Positions 19,003 to 29,552 of a stretch of 64,000 nucleotides of DNA are shown piece after piece. This stretch comes from Wenyingzhuangia heitensis. GTDB taxonomy: Bacteria; Bacteroidota; Bacteroidia; Flavobacteriales; Flavobacteriaceae. How positions within the stretch are numbered: position 1 is the stretch's first letter; each line of letters opens with the position of its first letter. A program made the translations under genes and the position numbers. The stretch lies in assembly GCF_011762155.1 (NCBI RefSeq), contig NZ_JAASQL010000004.1, forward strand, positions 1 through 64,000. Reading direction: 5' to 3'. The notes beneath the pieces are model-generated. The model had not been told where the DNA came from and searched no databases. It saw nothing but the letters and a program-made list of their open reading frames with translations.

Positions 19003-20025
19003 TTAAGAATTTACTTTTAATCTTGGATTTGCAGTAACACTTTGGTTGTTGTACAATCCAAGTTTATATTTTTGATAAGCAGTAATAGCAATCATAGCAG
19101 CATTGTCTGTAGTATATTCAAATTTAGGAATGTAACAAGACCAACCAAAATGTGTTTGAGCATTGGTTAAACGTTTTCTAATTTCTGAATTGGCAGAAAC
19201 ACCACCTGCAATTGCTACTTGTTTAATCCCTGTTTCTTTTACGGCTTTTTTAAGTTTATCCATTAATATTTCGGCAATTGTGTTTTGTACACTAGCGCAT
19301 ATATCATTTAAGTTCTCTTGAATAAAATTAGGATTTTCTTTTACCTGCTTTTGAATAAAATATAAAATAGCTGTTTTTAAACCGCTAAAACTAAAATGGT
19401 GTTCTTTTACTTTAGGCTTGGTAAATGTAAAAACAGGGTTCCCTGTTTGAGCATGTTTGTCTATTAAAGGACCTCCAGGATAAGGCAATCCTAAAATCTT
19501 AGCAGTTTTATCATAAGCCTCTCCAACAGCATCATCAATAGTTTCTCCTAAAATCTCCATGTCAAAATAATTGTTCACTTTTACAATTTGTGTGTGACCC
19601 CCGCTAATAGTTAAGCATAAAAAAGGAAATGTTGGTTTTTTATCGCTAGCATCATCAATAAAATGAGCCAAAATATGAGCCTGCATATGATTAATAGCTA
19701 ACAAAGGAACGTTTAAAGCAAGTGCCATAGATTTGGCAAAAGATGCTCCTACTAGCAAAGAACCCATCAAACCAGGACCTTGTGTAAATGCAATAGCGTT
19801 AAGGTTTTCTTTGGTAATGTTTGCTTCTTTTAGAGCAGCATGTACTACAGGAACAATGTTTTGTTGATGTGCTCTAGAAGCTAATTCTGGAACTACCCCT
19901 CCATATTTTGAATGTATCTCTTGATTGGCAACAATATTAGATAGAATTTGTTCGTTACAAATTACAGAAGCACTGGTATCATCGCAAGAAGATTCTATGG
20001 CTAAGATGTATGTTTTATCAAGCAT
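19003..20025 (-). CDS. tsaD: tRNA N6-adenosine threonylcarbamoyltransferase
   Basis: TsaD transfers threonylcarbamoyl to A37 of ANN-decoding tRNAs, working with TsaB and TsaE. The 340-residue sequence shows AIESSCDDTSASV at the start, the metal-binding HMQAHILAHF (HxxxH), FLCLTISGGHTQIV, GEAYDKTAKILGLPYPGG, and VAIAGGVSANSEIR with the late metal ligand in TTDNAAMIA. Length is normal. It is divergent from the TamB-like gene; its own -7 element is at 20057-20064. Confidence 0.97.
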   Translation of the reverse strand: MLDKTYILAIESSCDDTSASVICNEQILSNIVANQEIHSKYGGVVPELASRAHQQNIVPVVHAALKEANITKENLNAIAFTQGPGLMGSLLVGASFAKSMALALNVPLLAINHMQAHILAHFIDDASDKKPTFPFLCLTISGGHTQIVKVNNYFDMEILGETIDDAVGEAYDKTAKILGLPYPGGPLIDKHAQTGNPVFTFTKPKVKEHHFSFSGLKTAILYFIQKQVKENPNFIQENLNDICASVQNTIAEILMDKLKKAVKETGIKQVAIAGGVSANSEIRKRLTNAQTHFGWSCYIPKFEYTTDNAAMIAITAYQKYKLGLYNNQSVTANPRLKVNS

Positions 20026-20056
20026 ATTTACAGTTTAATTAACTATTTTAGTGGCA

Positions 20057-20064
20057 CAAATTTA
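20057..20064 (-). promoter_or_regulatory. tsaD promoter -7 element
   Basis: On the minus strand this reads TAAATTTG, a perfect match to the Bacteroidota TAnnTTTG element, 31 bases before the tsaD start. Confidence 0.55.
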
Positions 20065-20130
20065 GGGTTTATAAAAACAATAATAAAAATACTCGCTCGG
20101 TTTTTAATAGCAATAACAGTTCTACTGCTA

Positions 20131-23100
20131 TTGCTGGTGTTTGCGTTACAATTTGGAAAAACTCAGACCTTAATAGCAAACAAAGTTTTTGATTATTTAG
20201 ACAAAAAATACGATGTTACTTTTCAGTTAAAAGAGCTTAAAATTAATCCTTTTGGTAATTTTAGAATAGAGAATCTATTAATAGAAGACCATTATCAAGA
20301 CACCTTAATTTATGTAGATTATTTAAAAGGGAGCTTGGTCGATTATCATAAAATTAAAGACAAAACTATTTCTTTTAAAAATATAGAAGTTAAAAATGGT
20401 TGGGTAGATGATTATATTTATAGTGGAGATTCTATAAGTAGTTTGACCATTTTTTCGGCAAAATTTAAAACGGGTAAAAAAAGCACAGAGCCTTTAAAAC
20501 TTAATTTTAAAAATATACGTTCTACCAACTTAAGATATGTAAGAAGGAGTGATGAAAAACCTATTGTTGATTTTCATCAGATTTCTGGGCAAATAGAAAA
20601 CCTACATATAAAAGGTCCCGAAGTTACTGTAATTGCAGACTCTCTAGGTTTTGAAGATGTTTATGGAATTAAATACCAAAAGTTAAAAACAGATTTTAGT
20701 TATTCACTTTCTAAAATGAGTTTTAAAAACACCAAAATAAAAACGAAAAACTCTAATGTGTATCTAAATGTAGATTTTACATACAGACCTGGAGAAATGG
20801 CAGATTTTGTAACCAAGGTAAAATTACAAGGTCAAATAGATGAAGGAGAGTTAAGCTTAAAAGACATTCATAAAATATACCCACATTTTAAAAATGGAGA
20901 AACTTTTGATATTAAAACACAATTGTCAGGAACTTTAAATGATTTAGATTTAGAAGAGACAAAAATTATATCTAAGAATTTAAAGACGTATCTAATAGGA
21001 GACTTTTCTTTAAAAAATAGCATTGTAAATAGAGATGATTTTTGGTTTAGAGCTAAAGATGCAGCTATAGAATTAATGCCAGAATCTTTGGAACAAATTG
21101 TGCCAAATCAATATTACAAAGAGTTGCCCACAAGTTATTACGGATTAGAACAATTAAATTTTAATGGCGATTTATTTGTCTCTAAAGAAAAATTGGTGCT
21201 TACCGGAGGAGTGGTTTCTAACCTAGGTAATTTACAGCTAAATGGATTGATAGATCATTTAAACAAAAACACAAAAACCTTAGATTTTAAAGTCTTACAC
21301 GGGGTTGTGTTTAAAAATAAATACTTAAAAGGTTTTAAAAACATTACGTTAAATGGAGGTGTAAAAGCAAGTATTGCTAAAAATGAATTGCAGTTAAAAA
21401 CAGATATGGCTTTAAAAAGAATATCTTATAAAGATTTAAAGTTATCCAATGCAACTTTATCTTTAACCATAAATAACAAAGATATAAGAGCTAATTTTAA
21501 ATCTTTAGATTCACTACTAACGTTTGAAGCCAATATAGATTATAAAAATCAAGCAGATCATCAAAAAAAGTATGATTTAAATTTTAAAGTTTCCAAAGCA
21601 AGATTGGCCAAACTATTTCCTAAAAGTGCCTCTTATCAAAAGAATGTAACAGGAATTGGTCAGGTAAACATTATTCAAAATGGAGATAGTCTTTTAGCAA
21701 CAGGTTTGATAGATGATTTGCATATAGAAACAGAATCAGACACCTTAGGATTAAGTGCTATAGATTTAAATTTTTCATCAAAAGGAATTAATAAATTAAT
21801 CACATTAAACGCTAAAGAATTATTGTCTTTAGAGGTAGAGGGAGCTTTTGAGTTTTCTGATTTTGAAAAATTAGTTGAAAATGCCTTGTATAAATTTATA
21901 CCCGGTAAAAAAAACAGAACCGATGTTAAAAATCAAACTTTAAACTTTGGTTTAGAAGTGTATCCAGAGTTTTTAAGATCTATAACTAATAAAATAAAAT
22001 TAAACGAAAATGTAAAGGTCTCTGGAGTTTTAGATGCCAAAGGAGATAAAGGATTGATATATGCAACAGCACCCTCTTTTGCTTCTAAAGATTTTCAGGT
22101 AGATAGTTTAAGGATCTTTTTAGACAACTCTAACCAATGGATTAATTCTAACATTTCGGCTAAAAAATTTAAATTTAAGAAACAAGTTTATGATGATTTA
22201 TCCTTGTTAGGAAAAAAGGTAAACGATACCCTTTTTGTAAGGTCTAACTTTAATACAGATAAAATAGACAATCGAGCCGTTTTTAATTTAACAACAGAAA
22301 AGGATGCATTAACTTTAGGAATAGAAAACGTGTATTTTAAATATTTAAAATCTACATGGGTTAACAAAGAAATAAAACAAAATAAAATATACTACAACTA
22401 TAAAACGGGGGATTGGTATTTCTATGGAATTTCTTTTGGAAATAAAAATCAAGAATTTGAATTTGATGGAAGCATTAAAAAGGGAACTTCTAAAAACCTA
22501 AGATTAGCACTTAAAAACATAAATTTAGCTGAGGTTTTCCCCAGTATTGATAGTTTAAAAATAGGAGGACTTGCTAGTGGAGTTGTGTTTTTTAGAGAAA
22601 AAAACACCTTGTTAAAACCAGATGGAAATTTAATTGTTAGAAACTTAAAAATTAACGGAGTAGATTATGGTTTTATGAAAACCAGTATTGAACCTAGTGC
22701 TAAAGAATTTGGCTACAATTTAAACTTTAATATTTCTAACAACGAGGAACAAAACATTGATGCAGCTGGAGAAATTATAGTAAACGAAACCAATTTTTTA
22801 GAATCCAATGTTGCATTAAATGTAGTACTAAATGATTTAAGATTAAGTTCCTTAAGCCCCTTAGGTAGAAATGTGTTATCTGCAATAAGAGGTAGAGCTA
22901 AGGGGAATTTTAATGTATCAGGAAAATTAAATGATTTTAATACCTACGGCTTTATAGAACTTTCCAAAGCAGGATTAAAATTTCCATATTTAAATACTAA
23001 TTACAATTTTACCGGAGACACCAGAATAGATTTAAAAGGAAAAAGTTTTGTGTTTAATAAAATTAATTTAGAAGACAATGTATACAAAACCAAAGGAATT

Positions 23101-24444
23101 TTAAAAGGAGTAATTGATTATGATAAATACAATAATTGGAATTTAGACTTAAGAGTAGATACCAAAAATTTATTGGTAATGAATACCCAGCAACATGAAG
23201 ACTCTAGATACTACGGAACTGGTTTTATAAATGGCTTTGCAACCATAAAGGGACTGACCTCTAGTTTAGACATAAATGTAACGGGAAGAACATTAGAAAA
23301 CACTAAATTTATTTTGCCAATTAGTGATGTAAAACAAGTAGAAACCAATCGATTTATTTATTTTAAAGAGCAAAAAACAGACTCTGATGAAACCAATACA
23401 ACCAATATATCTCAATCTTTAGGAGGCGTAACCGTGGTTTTAAATTTAGATATTACCAAAGATGCTTTGGGAGAAGTCGTAATAGATCAAACCTCAGGAA
23501 GTTCTTTACAAGGTAGAGCAGATGGTAGATTATTGATAGATATAGATCGATTTTTTAACATTAAAATGTATGGAGATTTAGTAGTTGATGAAGGCTTGTA
23601 TAATTTTAAATACGGAGGTATTGTAAACAAACCCTTTACGGTAAAAAAAGGAGGAACCGTTTCTTGGAACGGAGACCCTTACAAAGCAGAATTAAATATA
23701 GAGGCTGTACATAGCGTAAAAGCAAACCCTAAAGTATTGTTAGAAAGTTTAACTGTAAACAGAAAATTAGAGGTTGATTTAATAACGCAAGTTACCGGAG
23801 AGTTGTTTGACTCTAATCAAGAGTTTATGATTGAAATTCCCAATGCAAGTTCTACAGTTGCTTCGGAATTAGACTTTAAATTAAATATTGATGAAAACTC
23901 CAAAATGAGACAATTCTTTTCGTTGTTAGTCTCTAAATCTTTCTTTGATGAAAATAAATTAAACAACACAAGTGCTGTATTGTCTAACACAACATCAGAA
24001 TTAATTTCTAATGCCGTAACCGATATTTTTAACAACGATGGAGATTTATTTCAATTTAATTTTGGATATACCTCAGGAGAAACCTCAGAAGTAGAAGATT
24101 TAGCGATAGACAATCAAATAGACATTGGAGTAGAAACAGAAATTAATGATCGAATTTTAATTAACGGAAAATTAGGAGTACCCGTAGGGACTAAAACACA
24201 GTCTGCCGTTGTAGGAGAAGTTAAAGTAGAGTTTTTATTAAATAAAGATGGAAGTCTAAGATCATCGGTGTTTAATAGGCAAAATGAAATTCAATATTCA
24301 GAAGAAGAACAAGGTTATACTCAAGGGATTGGTTTAAATTATCAAATAGACTTTAATAATTTAAAAGAAATGCTTCAAAAATTAAAGATAAAATCAAAAG
24401 GAAAAGCCAAAAAAGAAGAGGAACTAGATTTAATTGATAATTAA
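20131..24444 (+). CDS. TamB-like translocation and assembly module protein (DUF490)
   Basis: A very large envelope protein of 1437 residues as given, from TTG at 20131. It is rich in beta strands and ends in the TamB/DUF490 domain (about 1080-1420; segments QTSGSSLQGRADGRLL, GLYNFKYGGIVNKPF and VRN-type repeats). TamB-like proteins span the periplasm as lipid- or protein-carrying grooves. The start is a problem. The codons just upstream (from 20071) encode a clear membrane anchor (IKTIIKILARFL followed by a run of Leu/Val). The frame is open back to a stop at 20002 with no ATG, GTG or TTG before 20131, so the TTG start cuts the anchor in half. A non-standard ATA or ATT start near 20071, or a lost ATG, is likely. 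The body is otherwise intact. Confidence 0.85.
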   Translation: MLVFALQFGKTQTLIANKVFDYLDKKYDVTFQLKELKINPFGNFRIENLLIEDHYQDTLIYVDYLKGSLVDYHKIKDKTISFKNIEVKNGWVDDYIYSGDSISSLTIFSAKFKTGKKSTEPLKLNFKNIRSTNLRYVRRSDEKPIVDFHQISGQIENLHIKGPEVTVIADSLGFEDVYGIKYQKLKTDFSYSLSKMSFKNTKIKTKNSNVYLNVDFTYRPGEMADFVTKVKLQGQIDEGELSLKDIHKIYPHFKNGETFDIKTQLSGTLNDLDLEETKIISKNLKTYLIGDFSLKNSIVNRDDFWFRAKDAAIELMPESLEQIVPNQYYKELPTSYYGLEQLNFNGDLFVSKEKLVLTGGVVSNLGNLQLNGLIDHLNKNTKTLDFKVLHGVVFKNKYLKGFKNITLNGGVKASIAKNELQLKTDMALKRISYKDLKLSNATLSLTINNKDIRANFKSLDSLLTFEANIDYKNQADHQKKYDLNFKVSKARLAKLFPKSASYQKNVTGIGQVNIIQNGDSLLATGLIDDLHIETESDTLGLSAIDLNFSSKGINKLITLNAKELLSLEVEGAFEFSDFEKLVENALYKFIPGKKNRTDVKNQTLNFGLEVYPEFLRSITNKIKLNENVKVSGVLDAKGDKGLIYATAPSFASKDFQVDSLRIFLDNSNQWINSNISAKKFKFKKQVYDDLSLLGKKVNDTLFVRSNFNTDKIDNRAVFNLTTEKDALTLGIENVYFKYLKSTWVNKEIKQNKIYYNYKTGDWYFYGISFGNKNQEFEFDGSIKKGTSKNLRLALKNINLAEVFPSIDSLKIGGLASGVVFFREKNTLLKPDGNLIVRNLKINGVDYGFMKTSIEPSAKEFGYNLNFNISNNEEQNIDAAGEIIVNETNFLESNVALNVVLNDLRLSSLSPLGRNVLSAIRGRAKGNFNVSGKLNDFNTYGFIELSKAGLKFPYLNTNYNFTGDTRIDLKGKSFVFNKINLEDNVYKTKGILKGVIDYDKYNNWNLDLRVDTKNLLVMNTQQHEDSRYYGTGFINGFATIKGLTSSLDINVTGRTLENTKFILPISDVKQVETNRFIYFKEQKTDSDETNTTNISQSLGGVTVVLNLDITKDALGEVVIDQTSGSSLQGRADGRLLIDIDRFFNIKMYGDLVVDEGLYNFKYGGIVNKPFTVKKGGTVSWNGDPYKAELNIEAVHSVKANPKVLLESLTVNRKLEVDLITQVTGELFDSNQEFMIEIPNASSTVASELDFKLNIDENSKMRQFFSLLVSKSFFDENKLNNTSAVLSNTTSELISNAVTDIFNNDGDLFQFNFGYTSGETSEVEDLAIDNQIDIGVETEINDRILINGKLGVPVGTKTQSAVVGEVKVEFLLNKDGSLRSSVFNRQNEIQYSEEEQGYTQGIGLNYQIDFNNLKEMLQKLKIKSKGKAKKEEELDLIDN

Positions 24445-24460
24445 TTAATAAAAGTAATTT

Positions 24461-24489
24461 TTTGGGTATCAGATAAAAAACTATTTTTA
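24461..24489 (+). promoter_or_regulatory. promoter of the nucleotidyltransferase gene
   Basis: TTTG at 24461-24464 and TATTTTTA at 24482-24489 are separated by 17 bases, close to the Bacteroidota -33/-7 layout. They end 26 bases before the start codon. Confidence 0.5.
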
Positions 24490-24515
24490 TAATCTATAAA
24501 ATTAAAAAAGGAAAG

Positions 24516-25430
24516 ATGAGTACATATACACTGGTTGTTTTAGCAGCAGGAATGGGAAGCCGTTATGGAGGTTTAAAACAAATGGATACCATGTCTGATG
24601 AAGGAGATACAATTATTGACTTTTCTCTATACGATGCAATTCAAGCAGGATTTAAAAAAGTAGTTTTTATTGTAAGAGAAGAATTTATAGATCAGTTTAA
24701 GGCCAAGTTTGATGATAAGTTAGAAGGAAAAATAGAAATAGAATATGTTTGTCAAGAATTAGACAAAGTACCTTCAGGATATCCAATTCATCCAGAGAGA
24801 AAAAAACCTTGGGGAACAGGACACGCATTACTGGTAACTAAAGGTGTTGTAAAGGATAACTTTATTGTAATTAACGGAGACGATTTTTATAGTAGAGAAG
24901 CTTTTGAAACCATTATAGGTGAGTTGTCTAAATTAGACAAAGAATCACACAATATGTGTATGGTTGGTTTTAACTTAGACAAAACAATATCTGAAAATGG
25001 ATATGTTTCTAGAGGACAATGTTATGTTAATAATGCACAAGAATTAACAGACGTTGTAGAAAGAACACATATAGAAAAAATTGAAGATAAAATTTATAGA
25101 AAAGACGAAGACGGAAACTTAGTAGTTATGGAAAATGACACTACCGTATCTATGAATTTTTGGGGATTTACTCCTAAATTTTTAGATGCATTAGAAAATG
25201 ACTTTGTAGATTTTATGAAAGAAAGATCTGCAGAATTAAAAAGTGAGTTTTTTATACCTACCGTTGTTAACAATGTAATTCAATCAGGAAAAGGAGCTGT
25301 AACAGTGCTAAAATCTGATGCAAAATGGTATGGAGTTACCTATGCAGAAGACAAACCAGTGGTAACAAAAGCAATAAAAGAATTAAAAGAAAAAGCAATA
25401 TATCCAAAACATCTTTGGAGTATAAAATAA
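24516..25430 (+). CDS. nucleotidyltransferase family protein (sugar-phosphate NTP transferase type)
   Basis: A 304-residue cytosolic protein. The N-terminus VLAAGMGSRYGGLKQM is the nucleotide-binding signature of the GlmU/RmlA/GalU-like transferases, and INGDDFYSREAF supplies a likely metal-binding Asp. GTGHALL and MNFWGFTPKFLDALE fit the same fold. The sugar phosphate and nucleotide used cannot be told from sequence. It stands alone between its own promoter and terminator, upstream of pfkA. Confidence 0.82.
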   Translation: MSTYTLVVLAAGMGSRYGGLKQMDTMSDEGDTIIDFSLYDAIQAGFKKVVFIVREEFIDQFKAKFDDKLEGKIEIEYVCQELDKVPSGYPIHPERKKPWGTGHALLVTKGVVKDNFIVINGDDFYSREAFETIIGELSKLDKESHNMCMVGFNLDKTISENGYVSRGQCYVNNAQELTDVVERTHIEKIEDKIYRKDEDGNLVVMENDTTVSMNFWGFTPKFLDALENDFVDFMKERSAELKSEFFIPTVVNNVIQSGKGAVTVLKSDAKWYGVTYAEDKPVVTKAIKELKEKAIYPKHLWSIK

Positions 25431-25436
25431 AAATAT

Positions 25437-25475
25437 TAAAACTCTCTAAAATATAAATTTAGAGAGTTTTTTTTG
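25437..25475 (+). terminator. terminator after the nucleotidyltransferase gene
   Basis: ACTCTCTAAA (25441-25450) pairs with TTTAGAGAGT (25458-25467), followed by a T run. Confidence 0.8.
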
Positions 25476-25579
25476 TTTTTCCAAGATCGAAAATACTCGA
25501 TATCGTTTTCGTATTTAAAACTACTAGTAATATTTTGAAAGTTAAATATTACTACTTTTATGCATTATAAAAAAAGAAC

Positions 25580-26566
25580 ATGAATACTAAAGTAACCAAA
25601 ATAGCCGTAATGACTTCAGGAGGAGATGCTCCAGGAATGAATGCTGCGGTAAGAGCTGTTGTTAGAGCTTGTATATACAATAATATTGAATGTATGGGAA
25701 TCATGAGAGGTTACCAAGGATTGATTGAAAACGAATTAATTCCTTTGGACTCTAGAAGTGTTCGTAATACAATTAGTAGAGGAGGTACTTTTTTACAATC
25801 TGCTAGATCTAAGGAATTTAGAACACCAGAAGGTCGCGCTAAAGCTTTTGAAAACTTTAAAGCAAACGGATTAGATGCTTTGGTCGTTATTGGAGGAGAT
25901 GGTTCTTTTACAGGAGGAATGATCTTTAACAAAGAACACGGAGTGCCTGTTATTGGTATTCCTGGTACAATAGATAACGATATTTATGGTACACAATTTA
26001 CCTTAGGGTATGATACTGCTTTAAATACCGTAGTAGAGGCAATTGATAAAATTAGAGATACAGCATCATCGCACAACCGTTTATTTTTTATTGAAGTAAT
26101 GGGACGTGATGCAGGATTTATAGCATTAAACGCTGGAATTGGTGCAGGTGCTGAAGAAATATTAATTCCTGAAGAAAATTTAGGAATTGAAAGATTGATA
26201 GAGTCTTTAGAAACAAGTAAAAAATCTGGAAAAACATCTAGTATTGTTGTAGTTGCAGAAGGAGATAAAACTGGTAAAGGAGTTTTTGAATTAAAAGACT
26301 ACGTAGAAAAGAACATGCCAGAGTACGATGTACGTGTATCTGTATTAGGACATATGCAAAGAGGAGGTTCTCCTTCTTGTTTTGATAGAGTTTTAGCAGG
26401 ACGTTTAGGAGTAAAAGCCGTAGATTTGTTGATAGAAGGAAAATCTAACTTAATGGTTGGAATTAACAACAACGAAATTACAGCTACTGACTTAGAAAAA
26501 GCAGTAAAATTACATCACGACATCAATAAAAACTTGTTAAGAGTTGCAGATATTTTAAGTATCTAA
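25580..26566 (+). CDS. pfkA: ATP-dependent 6-phosphofructokinase
   Basis: This glycolytic kinase converts fructose 6-phosphate to fructose 1,6-bisphosphate. The 328-residue length is typical of bacterial PfkA. Motifs are MTSGGDAPGMNAAVRA (nucleotide binding), IGGDGSFTGG, PGTIDNDIYGTQFTLGYDTA with the catalytic Asp in TIDND, VMGRDAGFIALN, and LGHMQRGGSPS for substrate binding. TIDND and the Gly in the GGDGS loop point to an ATP rather than a pyrophosphate enzyme. It lies 45 bases upstream of gapdh, so the two glycolysis genes may be cotranscribed. Confidence 0.96.
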   Translation: MNTKVTKIAVMTSGGDAPGMNAAVRAVVRACIYNNIECMGIMRGYQGLIENELIPLDSRSVRNTISRGGTFLQSARSKEFRTPEGRAKAFENFKANGLDALVVIGGDGSFTGGMIFNKEHGVPVIGIPGTIDNDIYGTQFTLGYDTALNTVVEAIDKIRDTASSHNRLFFIEVMGRDAGFIALNAGIGAGAEEILIPEENLGIERLIESLETSKKSGKTSSIVVVAEGDKTGKGVFELKDYVEKNMPEYDVRVSVLGHMQRGGSPSCFDRVLAGRLGVKAVDLLIEGKSNLMVGINNNEITATDLEKAVKLHHDINKNLLRVADILSI

Positions 26567-26602
26567 CAAAAGAACAAATAAATAAATTAATAAATATTAT
26601 AA

Positions 26603-27610
<1,008 letters not shown>

Positions 27611-27632
27611 TAATAGCAAACAATATAAATTT

Positions 27633-27670
27633 AAAAAGTCCTTTGTTATTGTAACAAGGGACTTTTTTTT
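27633..27670 (+). terminator. gap terminator
   Basis: A long stem (AAAAAGTCC and TTGTTA pairing with TAACAA and GGACTTTTT, one mismatch) ends in eight T residues. Confidence 0.85.
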
Positions 27671-27870
27671 ATAATTTATACTATGTGTAAAGCTGTCTAA
27701 AATAATCAGGCAGGTTTTTAAGTTTTTATACTTTTTTTAAAGAGGAAAATGCATCAAAAGAACGAAAGTATTCTAAAATGATAGTATCAATACTTCAAGG
27801 AAATTTGTGTGGAAAACCTATAACGGTTAAATTAAGCATAAACTAAATTTTATTTTAGAAAGGAAAATAA

Positions 27871-27903
27871 AAAACCGTTATCTATTATTAGATAACGGTT
27901 TTT
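27871..27903 (-). terminator. fumC terminator
   Basis: A perfect 14-bp stem (27871-27884 with 27889-27902, CCGTTATCTA core) with a TTAT loop and A/T flanks lies just after the fumC stop. Confidence 0.85.
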
Positions 27904-27922
27904 CTATATTGTAATATTAGGC

Positions 27923-29320
27923 TTATTTTAAAGCACCAATCATCTCTTCTGGTCTTACCCATTCATCATATTGTTCTGGTGTTACGTAACCTAAACGTAC
28001 AGCTTCTACTTTTAAAGTAGTTCCGTTAGCGTGAGCAGTATTTGCTATCTCAGCAGCTTTGTAATATCCTATCTTAGTGTTTAAAGCAGTCACCAACATT
28101 AAAGAGTTGTTTAATAACTTTTCTATAACGGGGTAGTTAGGTTCAATACCAACCGCACAGTTCACATCAAAAGATACACAAGCATCACCAATTAAACGAG
28201 CAGATTCTATCAAGTTTTTAGCCATAACAGGTTTAAAAACATTTAACTCGTAGTGTCCTTGTAGTCCACCAACACCAATAGCAACATCGTTACCCATTAC
28301 TTGAGCAGCTACCATAGTTATCGCTTCACATTGTGTAGGGTTTACTTTACCTGGCATAATAGAAGATCCTGGTTCATTAGCAGGAATAATTAATTCTCCA
28401 ATACCAGAACGAGGTCCAGAAGCCATTAAACGAATGTCATTTGCTATTTTGTTTAAAGACACAGCAACTTGTTTTAAAGCTCCGTGAGTTTCTACAATAG
28501 CATCGTGAGCTGCTAGCGCTTCAAATTTATTTTCTGCGGTTACAAATGGCAATCCTGTAAATTCAGCTATTTTTTTAGCTACTAAAACATCGTAACCAGC
28601 AGGAGTATTTAAACCTGTTCCTACAGCGGTTCCTCCTAAAGCCAATTCAGCCAAGTGAGGCAATGTGTTTTTTAAAGCTTTTATTCCGTGGTCTAATTGA
28701 GAAACATATCCAGAAAATTCTTGTCCAATAGTTAACGGAGTTGCATCCATTAAGTGTGTACGTCCAATTTTTACTACATTTTTAAACGCTTCAGATTTTG
28801 CTTTTAAGGTATTGCGTAATTGCTCAATTCCTGGAATAGTAATTTCTACTACAGCTTTGTAAGCGGCAATGTGCATACCTGTAGGAAATGTATCGTTAGA
28901 GGATTGAGATTTGTTTACATCATCATTAGGAGTAATAACCTTTTCACCTTCACCAATTACACGTCCGGCTAATTCTTGAGCTCTATTGGCAATAACCTCA
29001 TTAGAGTTCATGTTAGACTGTGTTCCAGATCCTGTTTGCCAAACTACTAATGGAAATTGATCATCGTGTTTACCCGATAAAATTTCATCACAAACAGTAG
29101 AAATTAATTCTTTTTTAGATTCTTCTAACACACCTAAATCAAAATTTGCATGTGCAGCTGCTTTTTTTAAGTAAGCAAATCCATAAATAATTTCTAATGG
29201 CATACTACCAGAAGGTCCTATTTTAAAGTTGTTAATAGATCTTTGAGTTTGCGCTCCCCAATACTTATCAGCAGGTACCTGTACCTCACCCATAGTATCT
29301 TTTTCTATACGATATTTCAT
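27923..29320 (-). CDS. fumC: class II fumarate hydratase
   Basis: FumC interconverts fumarate and malate in the TCA cycle without an iron-sulfur cluster. The 465-residue length is typical. The superfamily signature [16 protein letters not shown] is present, along with [45 protein letters not shown] and [16 protein letters not shown]. It is a single gene with its own promoter (-7 element at 29352-29359) and terminator. Confidence 0.97.
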   Translation of the reverse strand: MKYRIEKDTMGEVQVPADKYWGAQTQRSINNFKIGPSGSMPLEIIYGFAYLKKAAAHANFDLGVLEESKKELISTVCDEILSGKHDDQFPLVVWQTGSGTQSNMNSNEVIANRAQELAGRVIGEGEKVITPNDDVNKSQSSNDTFPTGMHIAAYKAVVEITIPGIEQLRNTLKAKSEAFKNVVKIGRTHLMDATPLTIGQEFSGYVSQLDHGIKALKNTLPHLAELALGGTAVGTGLNTPAGYDVLVAKKIAEFTGLPFVTAENKFEALAAHDAIVETHGALKQVAVSLNKIANDIRLMASGPRSGIGELIIPANEPGSSIMPGKVNPTQCEAITMVAAQVMGNDVAIGVGGLQGHYELNVFKPVMAKNLIESARLIGDACVSFDVNCAVGIEPNYPVIEKLLNNSLMLVTALNTKIGYYKAAEIANTAHANGTTLKVEAVRLGYVTPEQYDEWVRPEEMIGALK

Positions 29321-29351
29321 TGGATATTATTTAAAATTCATTTTGATAACT

Positions 29352-29359
29352 CAAAGATA
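29352..29359 (-). promoter_or_regulatory. fumC promoter -7 element
   Basis: The minus strand reads TATCTTTG, a perfect TAnnTTTG match, 31 bases before the fumC start. Confidence 0.55.
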
Positions 29360-29535
29360 AGCGAAACCAAAAATTAGAAAAATGATTCATCTCATAAAAT
29401 AAAATTAATTTTTAAGATTATACAGATTGAATGTTTTTCACTAAGTATTTAACAAAAATCGATGTAGTTGACTATGATCAATTTTGTTTAGGTACTAAGT
29501 AGAGTAGCATCAATTTTAAAAAGAAGAAGAGCGGG

Positions 29536-29543
29536 TATATTTG
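29536..29543 (+). promoter_or_regulatory. promoter -7 element of the LpxR-like gene
   Basis: TATATTTG is a perfect TAnnTTTG match only 9 bases before the first ATG (29553). The second in-frame ATG at 29565 would leave a more normal leader, so the latter may be the real start. Confidence 0.55.
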
Positions 29544-29552
29544 AATAACTAA

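Larger units (their letters stand above)
27611..27922. other. 312-base intergenic region between gap and fumC
   Basis: It holds the gap terminator (27633-27670) and the fumC terminator (27871-27903). The middle 200 bases are AT-rich. Only very short reading frames are present (for example ATG at 27780, 22 codons) with nothing to support them. I see no RNA gene there. Confidence 0.6.

Noticed and set aside
27671-27870. Possible small RNA or short peptide gene between gap and fumC
   Set aside because: No promoter-like element, conserved-looking helix or credible reading frame was found between the two terminators.
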